Below, piece after piece: positions 39,283 through 48,418 of a stretch of DNA of 64,000 nt. Every line of letters starts with the position of its first letter. Within the stretch, counting starts at the first letter, position 1. The DNA comes from Caballeronia sp. NK8 (GTDB taxonomy: Bacteria; Pseudomonadota; Gammaproteobacteria; Burkholderiales; Burkholderiaceae). The notes under the pieces were generated by a model that was not told the origin of the DNA, ran no database searches, and was given only the letters and a program-made list of their open reading frames with translations. Location of the stretch: NCBI RefSeq assembly GCF_018408855.1, contig NZ_AP024323.1, positions 248,001 through 312,000 on the forward strand, written 5' to 3'. The translations under genes and the position numbers were made by a program.

Positions 39283-39615
39283 TCACGCCCAGTGCCCTTC
39301 GACCCAGCGCCAGTTCGGCCCGTGCTGCACCCAATGTCCCGGAATCCAGCGATAACCCGCGCGCACCGGCCGCCAGTGTCCCGGCGCCCAGACGTAGCCG
39401 CCATGCGCCCAGCGCCAGTGGCCCGGATCCCATGCGTAACCGGAGCGCGGCGGCGGAGGCGCTTCGACGCGGGCCGGCGGTGGCGCGGACGGCGCGATGA
39501 TGATGGCCTGCGCGTGCGCGGGCTCGCTGTGCAGGGCAGCGAATGAAACCGCGATGACCGGCGCGAGCATCGCGGCCGCAAGCGCCGCACGCAGCGGCGA
39601 AGGTGTTTTTCTCAT
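39283..39615 (-). CDS. exported YXWGXW-type repeat protein
   Basis: 110 residues with a signal peptide ending AHAQ, a proline-rich stretch (APPPARVEAPPPPRSG) and then four aromatic repeats of the form Y-x-W-x-P-G-H-W (YAWDPGHW, YVWAPGHW, YRWIPGHW, WRWVEGHW). Such repeats are found in secreted cell-envelope proteins of beta-proteobacteria. It has the 35-residue lipoprotein 25 bases downstream. Confidence 0.85.
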   Translation of the reverse strand: MRKTPSPLRAALAAAMLAPVIAVSFAALHSEPAHAQAIIIAPSAPPPARVEAPPPPRSGYAWDPGHWRWAHGGYVWAPGHWRPVRAGYRWIPGHWVQHGPNWRWVEGHWA

Positions 39616-39709
39616 GATGTGTCCCGTCGTTTCAGGTTGCGACGAGACATTGAACGCAGTGGCGCGGCGATTTCCGTCGCGCTTGCGGCGGCGAATTTGT
39701 AACCGGTTT

Positions 39710-40636
39710 TTACGCGAACGCGTCCAGTCCGTCGACGAGACGTTTCGCGAGGCGCGGCTGACGCAGTTGCTCGGTCCACCATTGCAGCGCGCGGCCTTCG
39801 TGATCTCCACGCCACGCGACATACAGAACGTTCGGCTCGCGCGGATCGGCGGTTTCCTTTTCGACGAGCTCGCCGCGCGCGAGCAACGTTGCCACGCGAT
39901 GCCGCGGCACCCAGCCCGTGCCCAGTCCGTGCCGCTGCGCGAGGATTTTCGCGCGCATCGTCGGCACGGCGAACGCGGCCTGGCCGCCGAGCACGCCGTA
40001 CGCGCGTCCCGCCGATCGCGACGAATCCGCGACGACGACCGCCCGATGCGCCGCGATCTGCTCGCGCCGGAGCGGCCCGTCCACTTGCGCGAGCGGATGC
40101 CGCGACGACACCGCGAACACCCATTGCATCACGCCGAGCTCGAACCAGCGCAGGCCGGGAATCGCGGGCGGCTCGTTGGTCGCGCCGACGATCAGATCGG
40201 CGCGGCCGTCGCGCAACGCTTCCCAGGTGCCGCTCAGGACTTCGTGCGTGATGCGCAGCGCGACGCCGGAATCGAGCGCATCGAACGCCTGCACGACCGG
40301 CAGCAGTGTCTCGAATTCGAGGATTTCATCGCAGACGATCCACAGCCGGTCTTCCCAGCCGCTCGCGATCTGTTTGACGCGCTGCGCGAGCCGCGACACG
40401 TCGAGCATCAGGCGCGACGCTTCGTCGGCGAGCAGATGACCGGCGGGCGTCAATTGCAGGCGATAGCGGCGCCGGTCGAACAGCAGCGCGTCGAAGCGCG
40501 TTTCCAGCTGGCGCGCGGCATGCGAGACCGTCGACGGCGCCTTGCCGAGCCGCGCCGCGGCGCGCGACAGGCTGCCGGTTTCGCGGATCGCATCGAGCAG
40601 CGAGAGTTCGTCCTCTGACAACATGTTCGACTCCAT
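39710..40636 (-). CDS. LysR-family transcriptional regulator
   Basis: 308 residues. N-terminal HTH (LSLLDAIRETGSLSRAAARLGKAPSTVSHAARQLE) and LysR effector domain. ATG 40624 (MLSEDEL) is an alternative start. It is divergent from the exported hydrolase at 40731; the 94-base gap has a perfect inverted repeat at 40697-40720, a likely binding site. Confidence 0.9.
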   Translation of the reverse strand: MESNMLSEDELSLLDAIRETGSLSRAAARLGKAPSTVSHAARQLETRFDALLFDRRRYRLQLTPAGHLLADEASRLMLDVSRLAQRVKQIASGWEDRLWIVCDEILEFETLLPVVQAFDALDSGVALRITHEVLSGTWEALRDGRADLIVGATNEPPAIPGLRWFELGVMQWVFAVSSRHPLAQVDGPLRREQIAAHRAVVVADSSRSAGRAYGVLGGQAAFAVPTMRAKILAQRHGLGTGWVPRHRVATLLARGELVEKETADPREPNVLYVAWRGDHEGRALQWWTEQLRQPRLAKRLVDGLDAFA

Positions 40637-40696
40637 CGAACGAGTTCATCGTCCGGATCGTACGGCAAAACCGGCGCGGCGGTCCAACATGCGCTT

Positions 40697-40720
40697 CATC
40701 GAACCAACCAACCTTCGATG
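40697..40720. promoter_or_regulatory. candidate LysR operator
   Basis: CATCGAA, ten bases, TTCGATG: a perfect 7-bp inverted repeat ending ten bases before the hydrolase ATG. A further half-like TTCGACTCCATCGAA lies at the LysR start. Confidence 0.55.
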
Positions 40721-40730
40721 GAGCTGAACG

Positions 40731-41702
40731 ATGAAAGCCTTCCTTCACACGATGCGACGCGCCGCCGGCGTGCTGCTGGCCGCCGCCGCCCTGCAACCGC
40801 TCGCGCATGCCGCGAACGCGCCGCGCGCGCCGCAACCGTCTGCCGCCGCGAGCGCGATCCAGTCGCGCACGATCGACGCGAACGGCGTCGAACTGCACTA
40901 TCTGCAAGCCGGGCAGGGCAATGCGACGCCCGTCGTGCTCCTGCACGGCTACACGGAAACGAGCCGCATGTGGCAGCCGCTGATGACGCGTCTCGCGAGC
41001 GAGCGCGTGGTGATCGCGCCCGATCTGCCGGGCGCCGGCGGCTCGGCGATGCCCGCTTCCGGCTACGACAAGAAGACGCTCGCGCAAGACATCCACGCTA
41101 TGGTGCAGGCGCTCGGATTTCGCAAGGTGAAGCTCGTCGGACATGACATCGGGCTGATGGTCGCGTATGCGTACGCGGCGCAGTATCCCGACGAAGTGGA
41201 AAGCATCGTGCTGATGGACGCGTTTTTGCCCGGCGTCGGCGACTGGCAGAAAGTCTGGCTGCTGCGCGACAAATGGCACTTCAACTTCTACGGCGACACG
41301 CCGGAAAAGCTCGTGCGGGGCCGCGAACGCACCTTCTTCGAGCATTTCTGGAACGACTTCGCCGCCGATCCCGCGCATTCTGTGAGCGAGGCCGATCGCC
41401 GCTATTATTCGGCGCAATATGCGCGCAACGGCCGCATGCGCGCGGGCTTCGAATACTTCCACGCGTTCCCGCAAGACGCGGAGGACTTCGCCGCCTTCGC
41501 GAAAACGCCGCTCGCCATGCCGATGCTCGTCCTTACCGGCGAGCGCGCGTCGGGCACGTTCCTGATCGATCAGGCGAAACTCGTCGCGACGAACGTGCAG
41601 GGCGTGGTCGTGCCGGGCGCGGGCCACTGGCTGATGGAAGAAGCGCCGGATGCGACGATGGCGCAACTCGTGCGCTTCATCGACGCGCCTTCATCCAACT
41701 GA
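40731..41702 (+). CDS. exported alpha/beta hydrolase, epoxide-hydrolase-like
   Basis: 323 residues with a Sec signal (AAGVLLAAAALQPLAHAA). Oxyanion loop LLHGYTE at 70-76. The nucleophile elbow is VGHDIG with Asp139, as in epoxide hydrolases and haloalkane or fluoroacetate dehalogenases, not Ser. His near 297 in GAGHWLMEE completes the triad. An exported member is unusual but known. It probably acts on an epoxide or halogenated substrate in the periplasm under the LysR gene. Confidence 0.85.
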   Translation: MKAFLHTMRRAAGVLLAAAALQPLAHAANAPRAPQPSAAASAIQSRTIDANGVELHYLQAGQGNATPVVLLHGYTETSRMWQPLMTRLASERVVIAPDLPGAGGSAMPASGYDKKTLAQDIHAMVQALGFRKVKLVGHDIGLMVAYAYAAQYPDEVESIVLMDAFLPGVGDWQKVWLLRDKWHFNFYGDTPEKLVRGRERTFFEHFWNDFAADPAHSVSEADRRYYSAQYARNGRMRAGFEYFHAFPQDAEDFAAFAKTPLAMPMLVLTGERASGTFLIDQAKLVATNVQGVVVPGAGHWLMEEAPDATMAQLVRFIDAPSSN

Positions 41703-41757
41703 TATCTATCGACGCCGTTGCGCGCGTCGTGTGCGACGGCAAACAGGGAGCATCGAA

Positions 41758-42705
41758 ATGGGACTTCTCGTCGACGGGCGATGGCAGGACAAGTGGTACG
41801 ACACGTCGTCCACGGGCGGACGCTTCGTGCGAAAGGACGCCGCGTTCCGCAACTGGGTGACGGCTGACGGCGATACCGGCTTTAAGGCCGAGGCGGGGCG
41901 CTACCATCTTTATGTGAGTCTCGCGTGCCCGTGGGCGCATCGCACGCTCATCATGCGCGCCTTGAAGGGGCTGGAAGGGATGATCGACGTTTCGGTCGTA
42001 AACTGGCTGATGCTGGAAAACGGCTGGACCTTCGACCACGCGCCGGGCGTCGTGCCCGACCCGATCAACGCTGCGCGCTTTCTGCATCAGGTCTACACCG
42101 CCGCCGATCCGCACTATTCCGGGCGCGTGACCGTGCCGATTCTCTGGGACAAGGCGCGCGGAACGATCGTCAACAACGAGTCGTCGGAGATCATTCGGAT
42201 GCTGAATTCGGCGTTCGACGGCATCGGCGCGAAACCGGGCGATTATTATCCGCGCGAGTTGCGCGGCGAGATCGACGCCCTCAATGCGCGTATCTACGAC
42301 ACGGTCAACAACGGTGTCTACAAGGCGGGCTTCGCGACGACGCAGACTGCGTATGAAGAAGCAGTGACGCCGCTGTTCGAGACGCTCGACTTCCTCGAAG
42401 AACGTCTGGGCACGCGCCGCTATCTGACGGGCGAGCGCTTCACCGAAGCGGACATCCGCCTCTTCACGACGCTCGTGCGTTTCGATGCGGTGTATGTCGG
42501 CCACTTCAAGTGCAACCTGCGGCGCATCGCGGATTATCCGCATCTTTCGGCGTACGTGCGCGAGATCTACCGGATGCCGGGCGTCGCCGCGACGGTGAAC
42601 TTCGAGCATATCAAGCGGCATTACTACGAGAGCCATCGGACGATCAATCCGACGGGCATCGTGCCCGCCGGACCGGTGCTCGGGTTCGACGCGGCTCAGT
42701 CGTAG
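41758..42705 (+). CDS. glutathionyl-hydroquinone reductase (GST Xi class)
   Basis: 315 residues. The start has AGGGAG eight bases before ATG. The active-site motif ACPWAHR (Cys57) and the C-terminal helical domain with YLTGERFTEADIRLFTTL match the YqjG/PcpF-type reductases, which reduce glutathionyl-hydroquinones. It overlaps the convergent dehydrogenase gene by ten bases at the 3' end and lies 55 bases after the epoxide-hydrolase-like gene, so the two may form a detoxification pair. Confidence 0.92.
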   Translation: MGLLVDGRWQDKWYDTSSTGGRFVRKDAAFRNWVTADGDTGFKAEAGRYHLYVSLACPWAHRTLIMRALKGLEGMIDVSVVNWLMLENGWTFDHAPGVVPDPINAARFLHQVYTAADPHYSGRVTVPILWDKARGTIVNNESSEIIRMLNSAFDGIGAKPGDYYPRELRGEIDALNARIYDTVNNGVYKAGFATTQTAYEEAVTPLFETLDFLEERLGTRRYLTGERFTEADIRLFTTLVRFDAVYVGHFKCNLRRIADYPHLSAYVREIYRMPGVAATVNFEHIKRHYYESHRTINPTGIVPAGPVLGFDAAQS

Positions 42706-43547
42706 CGGTACACGCCGCGCTTCGTCTTGCGGCCGAGGCGTCCCGCCGAGACGAGTTCGCGCAGCAGCGGGCACGCGCGGTATTTCGAATCGCCGAAGTC
42801 CTTCAGGAACACGTCCATCACCGAGAGGCACACGTCGAGGCCGATCAGGTCCGCGAGCGCGAGCGGGCCGATCGGATGATTCGCGCCGAGCTTCATGCCC
42901 GCGTCGATTTCCTCCGCGCTCGCGACGCCCTCGTAGAGCACGTAGAACGCTTCGTTGATCATCGGCACGAGAATGCGGTTGACGACGAAGCCCGGCGAGT
43001 TGCGCACGCCGATCGGCGATTTGTCGAGCTTCTCGGTGAGTTCGCGCACGGCGGACGCGGTTTCGTCGCTCGTCTGCACGCCGCGAATCACTTCGACGAG
43101 TTGCAGCAGCGGCACCGGATTGAAGAAGTGCATGCCGATGAAGCGCTCGGGCGTGGCGAGGATCGCGGCGAGCGCGGTGATCGAGATCGACGACGTGTTC
43201 GACGCGATGATCGCATCGGCGCGCGCGGCGCCTTCGATCTGCTTCAGGATGCGATTCTTCAGTTCGACGTTCTCCGTCGCGGCTTCGATCACGATGTCGG
43301 CTTCGGAAAGGCGCGCGTAATCGGTCGAGGTCTCGATGCGCTTCAACGCCGCATCGCGCGCCGACGCCTCCAGCTTGTCCTTCGAAACGAGCCGCTCCAG
43401 GCTGCCCGTGAGCGCGGCGACGCCCTTGGCGAGCGCGGCGTCGGTGACGTCGATCAGCACCACTTTGAAGCCCGCGACGGCCGCGACCTGCGCGATGCCG
43501 TTGCCCATGGTTCCCGCGCCGACGATGCCGACGGTCTGAATGGTCAT
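42696..43547 (-). CDS. 3-hydroxybutyryl-CoA dehydrogenase family protein
   Basis: 283 residues. Rossmann motif VGIVGAGTMGNGIAQVA at 6-22, then FIGMHFFNPVPLLQLVEVI with the catalytic His and GFVVNRILVPMINEA. AGGAGG is seven to eight bases before ATG. It oxidises 3-hydroxyacyl-CoA with NAD+ or runs in reverse in PHB metabolism. It is monocistronic. Confidence 0.93.
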   Translation of the reverse strand: MTIQTVGIVGAGTMGNGIAQVAAVAGFKVVLIDVTDAALAKGVAALTGSLERLVSKDKLEASARDAALKRIETSTDYARLSEADIVIEAATENVELKNRILKQIEGAARADAIIASNTSSISITALAAILATPERFIGMHFFNPVPLLQLVEVIRGVQTSDETASAVRELTEKLDKSPIGVRNSPGFVVNRILVPMINEAFYVLYEGVASAEEIDAGMKLGANHPIGPLALADLIGLDVCLSVMDVFLKDFGDSKYRACPLLRELVSAGRLGRKTKRGVYRYD

Positions 43548-43659
43548 GTCCTGCTCCTCCTTGATCTGCGCCGGCGCGAGCGGCCGGCAAAACGGAAATG
43601 GTCGAAAGCGCGCACGGCGCGTCCAGGGACGATTCTAACCAGCGACGCGGGCCGCGACG

Positions 43660-44139
43660 TTACCCGAAAGCCGTCAAATCTCGCGGCGCAATGCCGTTTG
43701 CATGACAGAAGGCAGCGTAGCGGTCCCAGCCGCTTCGCCAGTTTTCGGCGGCGAGCACCTGTCCTTCGTCGTTCACGAAGAGCAGTTCGCCCTGGATGAT
43801 GTTGAGCGTGACGATATCCGCGCTGCGCGAAACCGCCGGCAGCGCTTCGGGCGTGTGGCTCGATCCGGCCGTTTCGTATACGACGCTTCCCGGCTCCGCG
43901 ATCCAGTCGTGCTCGCGATACTTCCAGCGTCCCTCGACCGTATAGACGATCACCGTTCCCGTATGACGATGCCGCGGCATCTGCCCTTTGGCAGGCGCCT
44001 TCATGAGCGCGATGACCTCGCCGCGGATCGGGTCGAGCTTGAAATACTTGACGAGCACGCGCGCGCTGTACGGCGTGAAGGGCACCCACGGCAGGTCCGC
44101 GTCGTTGAGGCAAGTGGTCTGGATCTGTTCGAACAGCAT
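43660..44139 (-). CDS. cupin protein, 2,4'-dihydroxyacetophenone dioxygenase family
   Basis: 159 residues. ATG 44139 has GGAG eight bases upstream; another ATG 18 bases earlier is less supported. One cupin barrel: MPRHRHTGTVIVYTVEGRW gives His residues for the metal, with a further His in ETAGSSHTPE. The overall sequence resembles the DAD-type dioxygenases that cleave aryl ketones with Fe. The substrate is not evident from neighbours. Confidence 0.75.
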   Translation of the reverse strand: MLFEQIQTTCLNDADLPWVPFTPYSARVLVKYFKLDPIRGEVIALMKAPAKGQMPRHRHTGTVIVYTVEGRWKYREHDWIAEPGSVVYETAGSSHTPEALPAVSRSADIVTLNIIQGELLFVNDEGQVLAAENWRSGWDRYAAFCHANGIAPRDLTAFG

Positions 44140-44258
44140 GGTGTCGGCTCCTGGCATTCAGCAGTGCATTGTAGGCAGTGCGGAGCCCGGCGAACATCGG
44201 CCGAACGGACGACCCCTTCGTCCGAGCCGGATCGTCCGGTATCTGCTATCGTCCCGCC

Positions 44259-45185
44259 ATGCCAACCATCATCACCGTATCCAATCTGTCCAAGACCTAC
44301 GGGTCGGGCTTCCGCGCGCTCAAGGACGTGAACCTGGAGATCCGGCGCGGCGAGATTTTCGCGCTGCTCGGCCCGAACGGGGCGGGCAAGACGACGCTCA
44401 TCAGCACCGTGTGCGGCATCGTGAATCCGAGCGCGGGCAAGGTCACCGTCGCCGGGCACGATATCCTCACGGATTATCGCGCCGCGCGCGCGATGATCGG
44501 CCTCGTGCCGCAAGAACTCACTACCGACGCCTTCGAAACCGTCTGGGCGACCGTGTCGTTCAGCCGCGGCTTGTTCGGCCGGCCGAAGAATCCGGCGCAT
44601 ATCGAGAAGGTGCTGAAGTCGCTCTCGCTCTGGAGCAAGAAGGACAACAAGATCATGACGCTGTCGGGCGGCATGAAGCGGCGCGTCCTGATTGCGAAGG
44701 CGCTCGCGCACGAACCTGAAATCCTCTTTCTCGACGAGCCTACCGCGGGCGTCGATGTCGAACTGCGCCGCGACATGTGGGGCCTCGTGCGCGAGCTGCA
44801 GAGCAACGGCGTGACCATCATCCTGACGACGCATTACATCGAGGAAGCGGAGGAGATGGCGGACCGCATCGGCGTCATCAATCGCGGGGAGATCGTGCTC
44901 GTCGAGGAGAAGCGCGAACTGATGCGCAAGCTCGGGCAGAAGAAGCTCACGCTGCAACTCGAACATCCGCTCGCGGAAATCCCCGGCGCGCTTCAGCCCT
45001 ACGGCCTCACGCGTTCAGCGGACGGCGGCGAGCTCACGTACACGTATGACGCGCACGACGAGCCGGGCCGCATCATCGCGCTGCTGCGCCACGTCGACGA
45101 AGCCGGCGTGCGTTTCAAGGATCTGCAAACGACGCAAAGCTCGCTCGAAGACATTTTCGTGAGCCTCGTCAGGGAAACCAAATGA
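44259..45185 (+). CDS. ABC exporter ATP-binding protein (YadG-like)
   Basis: 308 residues. Walker [10 protein letters not shown] near 37-45, signature LSGGMKRR, Walker [13 protein letters not shown], and the H-loop in [11 protein letters not shown]. Close to E. coli YadG (308 residues) along its length. It overlaps the permease gene by four bases. The substrate is unknown. Confidence 0.93.
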   Translation: MPTIITVSNLSKTYGSGFRALKDVNLEIRRGEIFALLGPNGAGKTTLISTVCGIVNPSAGKVTVAGHDILTDYRAARAMIGLVPQELTTDAFETVWATVSFSRGLFGRPKNPAHIEKVLKSLSLWSKKDNKIMTLSGGMKRRVLIAKALAHEPEILFLDEPTAGVDVELRRDMWGLVRELQSNGVTIILTTHYIEEAEEMADRIGVINRGEIVLVEEKRELMRKLGQKKLTLQLEHPLAEIPGALQPYGLTRSADGGELTYTYDAHDEPGRIIALLRHVDEAGVRFKDLQTTQSSLEDIFVSLVRETK

Positions 45186-45943
45186 ATCTATACGCCGTTC
45201 GCGCGATCTACCGTTTCGAGATGGCGCGCGCCGGACGCACGCTGATGCAGAGCATCGTGTCGCCCGTCATTTCCACATCGCTTTACTTCGTGGTCTTCGG
45301 CGCGGCTATCGGCTCGCGCATTCCGGAAGTCGATGGCATCAGCTATGGCGCGTTCATCGTGCCGGGCCTCGTGATGTTGTCGCTGTTGACGCAAAGCATC
45401 GCCAACGCGTCTTTCGGCATTTATTTTCCGAAATTCACCGGGACGATCTACGAGCTGTTATCCGCGCCGGTCTCGTACTTCGAGCTCGTTCTGAGCTACG
45501 TGGGCGCGGCGGCGACCAAATCCGTGATCCTCGGCCTGATCATTCTTCTGACCGCACGATTATTCGTGCCGCTCAGAATCGACCATCCAGTCTGGATGAT
45601 CGTGTTTCTGCTGCTCACGTCGGTGACGTTCAGCCTGCTCGGGTTCATCATCGGCGTATGGGCGGACGGCTTCGAGAAGCTGCAGATCATTCCGCTCCTG
45701 ATCGTCACGCCGCTCACGTTTCTCGGCGGCAGCTTCTATTCGATCAACATCCTGCCGCCGTTCTGGAAGACCGTCGCGCTGTTCAATCCGGTCGTCTATC
45801 TGATCAGCGGCTTTCGCTGGAGCTTTTACGGACTCGCCGATGTCCAGGTCGGCGTGAGTTTCGGCATGACGCTGGTCTTTCTTGCGGTGTTCATCGCGAT
45901 CGTCGCGTGGATCTTCAAGACGGGTTACCGGCTCAAAACGTAG
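45182..45943 (+). CDS. ABC-2 type permease (YadH-like)
   Basis: 253 residues with six predicted spans and the ABC-2 segments [12 protein letters not shown] and [19 protein letters not shown]. It forms a two-gene exporter with the ATPase upstream. E. coli YadH is 256 residues. Confidence 0.92.
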   Translation: MNLYAVRAIYRFEMARAGRTLMQSIVSPVISTSLYFVVFGAAIGSRIPEVDGISYGAFIVPGLVMLSLLTQSIANASFGIYFPKFTGTIYELLSAPVSYFELVLSYVGAAATKSVILGLIILLTARLFVPLRIDHPVWMIVFLLLTSVTFSLLGFIIGVWADGFEKLQIIPLLIVTPLTFLGGSFYSINILPPFWKTVALFNPVVYLISGFRWSFYGLADVQVGVSFGMTLVFLAVFIAIVAWIFKTGYRLKT

Positions 45944-45989
45944 AACGGCGCGCCGGCCGGACGCGGCGCGGCACGAGGGCGTTCATCGG

Positions 45990-46472
45990 ATGAAAATCAT
46001 GAGACGCACGAAGCGGAATTTTCTCGGTGTGATGGCGGCCGCGTTCGCGGGCGGTGGCGCGCGCTCGGCGCCCGCCAGAACGTACGAGATCGATCACAGC
46101 AGCGCCGACTGGCGCCGCCGTCTGTCCGCCGAGCAATTCCGCGTGCTCAGGCGCGGCGGCACCGAGCCGCCGTTCGCGAGTGCGCTGCTCAAGGAGCACC
46201 GTGACGGCACGTATGGATGCGCCGGGTGCGGGCTCGCGCTATTCTCATCGGCGGCGAAGTTCGACAGCGGCACCGGCTGGCCGAGCTTCTGGAAACCGCT
46301 CGACGGCGCCGTCGCGATGCACGCCGACGCGACCGGCCACATGCGCAACGAGGTGCATTGCCGGCGCTGCGGCGGGCATCTCGGCCATGTCTTCGACGAC
46401 GGACCGAAGCCCACGGGCTTGCGCTATTGCATGAACGGCGCGGCGCTCGAGTTTCTTCACGATGAAGCCTGA
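45990..46472 (+). CDS. msrB: peptide-methionine (R)-S-oxide reductase, probably exported
   Basis: 160 residues. The N-terminus has MRRTKRNFLGVMAAAFAGG, a Tat-like or Sec signal not usual for MsrB. The core has two CxxC pairs (GCAGC and CRRC) for zinc, GTGWPSFW, GHLGHVF and the catalytic Cys in RYCMN. It repairs Met-R-sulfoxide, here probably in the periplasm. It follows the ABC permease by 46 bases. Confidence 0.88.
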   Translation: MKIMRRTKRNFLGVMAAAFAGGGARSAPARTYEIDHSSADWRRRLSAEQFRVLRRGGTEPPFASALLKEHRDGTYGCAGCGLALFSSAAKFDSGTGWPSFWKPLDGAVAMHADATGHMRNEVHCRRCGGHLGHVFDDGPKPTGLRYCMNGAALEFLHDEA

Positions 46473-46508
46473 CATCGCGCATCCATCCACCTTTCTCCCG
46501 ACTTTCTC

Positions 46509-47090
46509 ATGAACGCACCCGAACTCAAGCTCGATCGCGCGAAGACGGCGCTCGTGCTGATCGATCTGCAGGCGGGTATCGCCGCCTTGCCCGTGCAACC
46601 TCACGATGCCGCGAGCGTGCTCGCCAACGCGCGCGCGCTCGCCGATCGGTTCCGCGCGCTCGGCGCGCCCGTCGTGCTCGTCAAGGTGGCGTTCCCGAAC
46701 GGCCCCGGCGGACTGCGCCCGATCACCGACGCGGGGCAGGCGCAGGAAGCGCCGGAGCCTGCCGGCTGGAGCGAGTTGTGCGCGGAACTGGATGTGCAGG
46801 CGTCGGATATCGTCGTCACCAAGCGGCAATGGGGCGCGTTCTACAACACCGACCTCGACTCGCACTTGCGCCGCCGCGGCATCGACACGATCGTGCTGGG
46901 CGGCATCGCGACGGCCATCGGCGTGGATTCGACCGCGCGCGGCGCGCACGAGCGTGGCTATCAGCAGATCTTCGTCGAGGACGCGATGAGCGATCTGCAC
47001 GCCGACACGCACGAATCGGCCTGCCGAAGCATCTTTCCGCGCATCGGGCGCATCCGTTCGACGGAGCAGGTGCTGGCGGCGCTGGCATAG
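46509..47090 (+). CDS. isochorismatase-fold hydrolase with Asp-Lys-Gly site
   Basis: 193 residues. Asp19 (VLIDLQAG) and Lys105 (VTKRQWGAF) are in place, but the usual nucleophilic Cys in the (V)STAR strand is Gly138 (GIATAIGVDSTARG). EntB and PhzD have the same D-K-G set and act on isochorismate or related vinyl ethers. It starts 36 bases after msrB. The substrate is unknown. Confidence 0.85.
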   Translation: MNAPELKLDRAKTALVLIDLQAGIAALPVQPHDAASVLANARALADRFRALGAPVVLVKVAFPNGPGGLRPITDAGQAQEAPEPAGWSELCAELDVQASDIVVTKRQWGAFYNTDLDSHLRRRGIDTIVLGGIATAIGVDSTARGAHERGYQQIFVEDAMSDLHADTHESACRSIFPRIGRIRSTEQVLAALA

Positions 47091-47151
47091 CGGCGCGCGT
47101 CGCCTATCCTGTACCGTACGTCCGATATCGACGGACGCGAGAGGTTCTGTG

Positions 47152-48198
47152 ATGGCGGCCATTCCGAAAGTAGCGATCGCGTGCCAGGGCGGCGGCAGCC
47201 ATGCGGCGTTCGCCGCGGGCGTGCTCGAAAGACTGCTCAGCGACGAGTGCTTCAACCGCTTCGAACTCGTGGCGCTGTCCGGGACCTCGGGCGGGGCGAT
47301 GTGCAGTGCGCTCGCGTGGGCGGGCCTGTTGCTCGACGGCCCCGCCGACGCCCGGCGGCGCCTCGCCGGTTTCTGGAAGGATCTGGAGGCGCGCGACGGC
47401 CCGGATATCTTCGCCAATGCGCTCGGGACGTGGTACGCGCGGCTGCCCGTCAACGCGGAAATCAGCCCGTATCTGTATCCGCCGGTCGCCGAGGAACGCC
47501 TGCGCGAACTGCTCGACAAGCATCTGCCGTTCGCGTCGCTGCCGGCGGAGCCGGCGCGGCGCGCGCGGCCCACGCTGCTCGTCGGCGCGACCGACGTGAA
47601 CACTGGCGACCGCGTGATCTTCCCCGGCGACACGCTCGATCAGGACCGGCTGGTCGCATCGGCCGCGGTGCCGCCGCTGTATCGCGCGGTCGCGGCCGAC
47701 GGCCGCATGTGCTGGGACGGCCTCTTCAGCAGCAATCCCCCGGTGCGCGAGTTCACCGATTTCGCAATCGACATGCGGCCCGACGAAATCTGGGTCGTGC
47801 AGATCAATCCGCAGTATCGGCGCGAGTTGCCTGAATCGATGAACGAGATCATCGACCGGCGCAACGAGCTGTCCGGCAATCTTGCGCTCGGGCAGGAGCT
47901 TTATTTCACGACGCGCGTGAACGAGATGCTGAAGGCCGACGAATCGCTCGCAACGCGCTACAAGCCGATCAAGGTGCGCGTCGTGCAGATGCATCTCGAT
48001 GCGAAGGATTATCCGGGGCCGCTCGATTACGCATCGAAGCTGGATCGCAATCCGGCGCTGATCCATGCGCTGATCCGCAAGGGGCGCGAGCGCGCGGAAT
48101 GGTTCTTCGACGCGCGCTCCGACTGGCCGAGGGAAGGCACGGCCCCGCACAAGAGCGTCTATGCGACGACGCCGGCCGCAGTATCGGCGAAAGCATGA
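47152..48198 (+). CDS. patatin-like phospholipase
   Basis: 348 residues. Anion-hole motif CQGGGSHAAF near 11-20, nucleophile elbow GTSGGAM near 45-51, and the Asp of the dyad in WDGLFSSNPP. No signal peptide. ATG 47152 has GAGAGG seven to eight bases upstream. The dyad supports a lipid acyl hydrolase. Confidence 0.88.
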   Translation: MAAIPKVAIACQGGGSHAAFAAGVLERLLSDECFNRFELVALSGTSGGAMCSALAWAGLLLDGPADARRRLAGFWKDLEARDGPDIFANALGTWYARLPVNAEISPYLYPPVAEERLRELLDKHLPFASLPAEPARRARPTLLVGATDVNTGDRVIFPGDTLDQDRLVASAAVPPLYRAVAADGRMCWDGLFSSNPPVREFTDFAIDMRPDEIWVVQINPQYRRELPESMNEIIDRRNELSGNLALGQELYFTTRVNEMLKADESLATRYKPIKVRVVQMHLDAKDYPGPLDYASKLDRNPALIHALIRKGRERAEWFFDARSDWPREGTAPHKSVYATTPAAVSAKA

Positions 48199-48374
48199 GG
48201 AAAGATTCGCAGTCCGAGAGAGTTGAGCGAATGTTTTATCGTTTAGGAATATTCTGGTAGTGCGGGCTTCGGCGATCCCCTATTTTTGAATGACTCGCTG
48301 GCGGGACCCCGCCTGCCAGTCCGAGAGCGTCCGTTCATCCCCGTGTCCGGACGCCGCGCTTATCCCCGAGCGCT
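48199..48374. ncRNA. candidate small RNA or long 3' leader before a strong terminator
   Basis: The region between the patatin stop and the terminator at 48375 has no good ORF but an AT-rich, promoter-like part near 48219-48255 and a GC-rich, structured right part. It could encode a short RNA of about 130-160 bases ending at the terminator. This is inference from layout only. Confidence 0.25.
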
Positions 48375-48411
48375 GGACGCGCGGTGCCTCGCGCCGCGCG
48401 TCCCTTTTTTT
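48375..48411 (+). terminator. strong rho-independent terminator
   Basis: GGACGCGCGG and CCGCGCGTCC form a 10-bp perfect stem followed by eight T bases (48404-48411). It lies 177 bases after the patatin gene. Confidence 0.9.
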
Positions 48412-48418
48412 CATGCCG

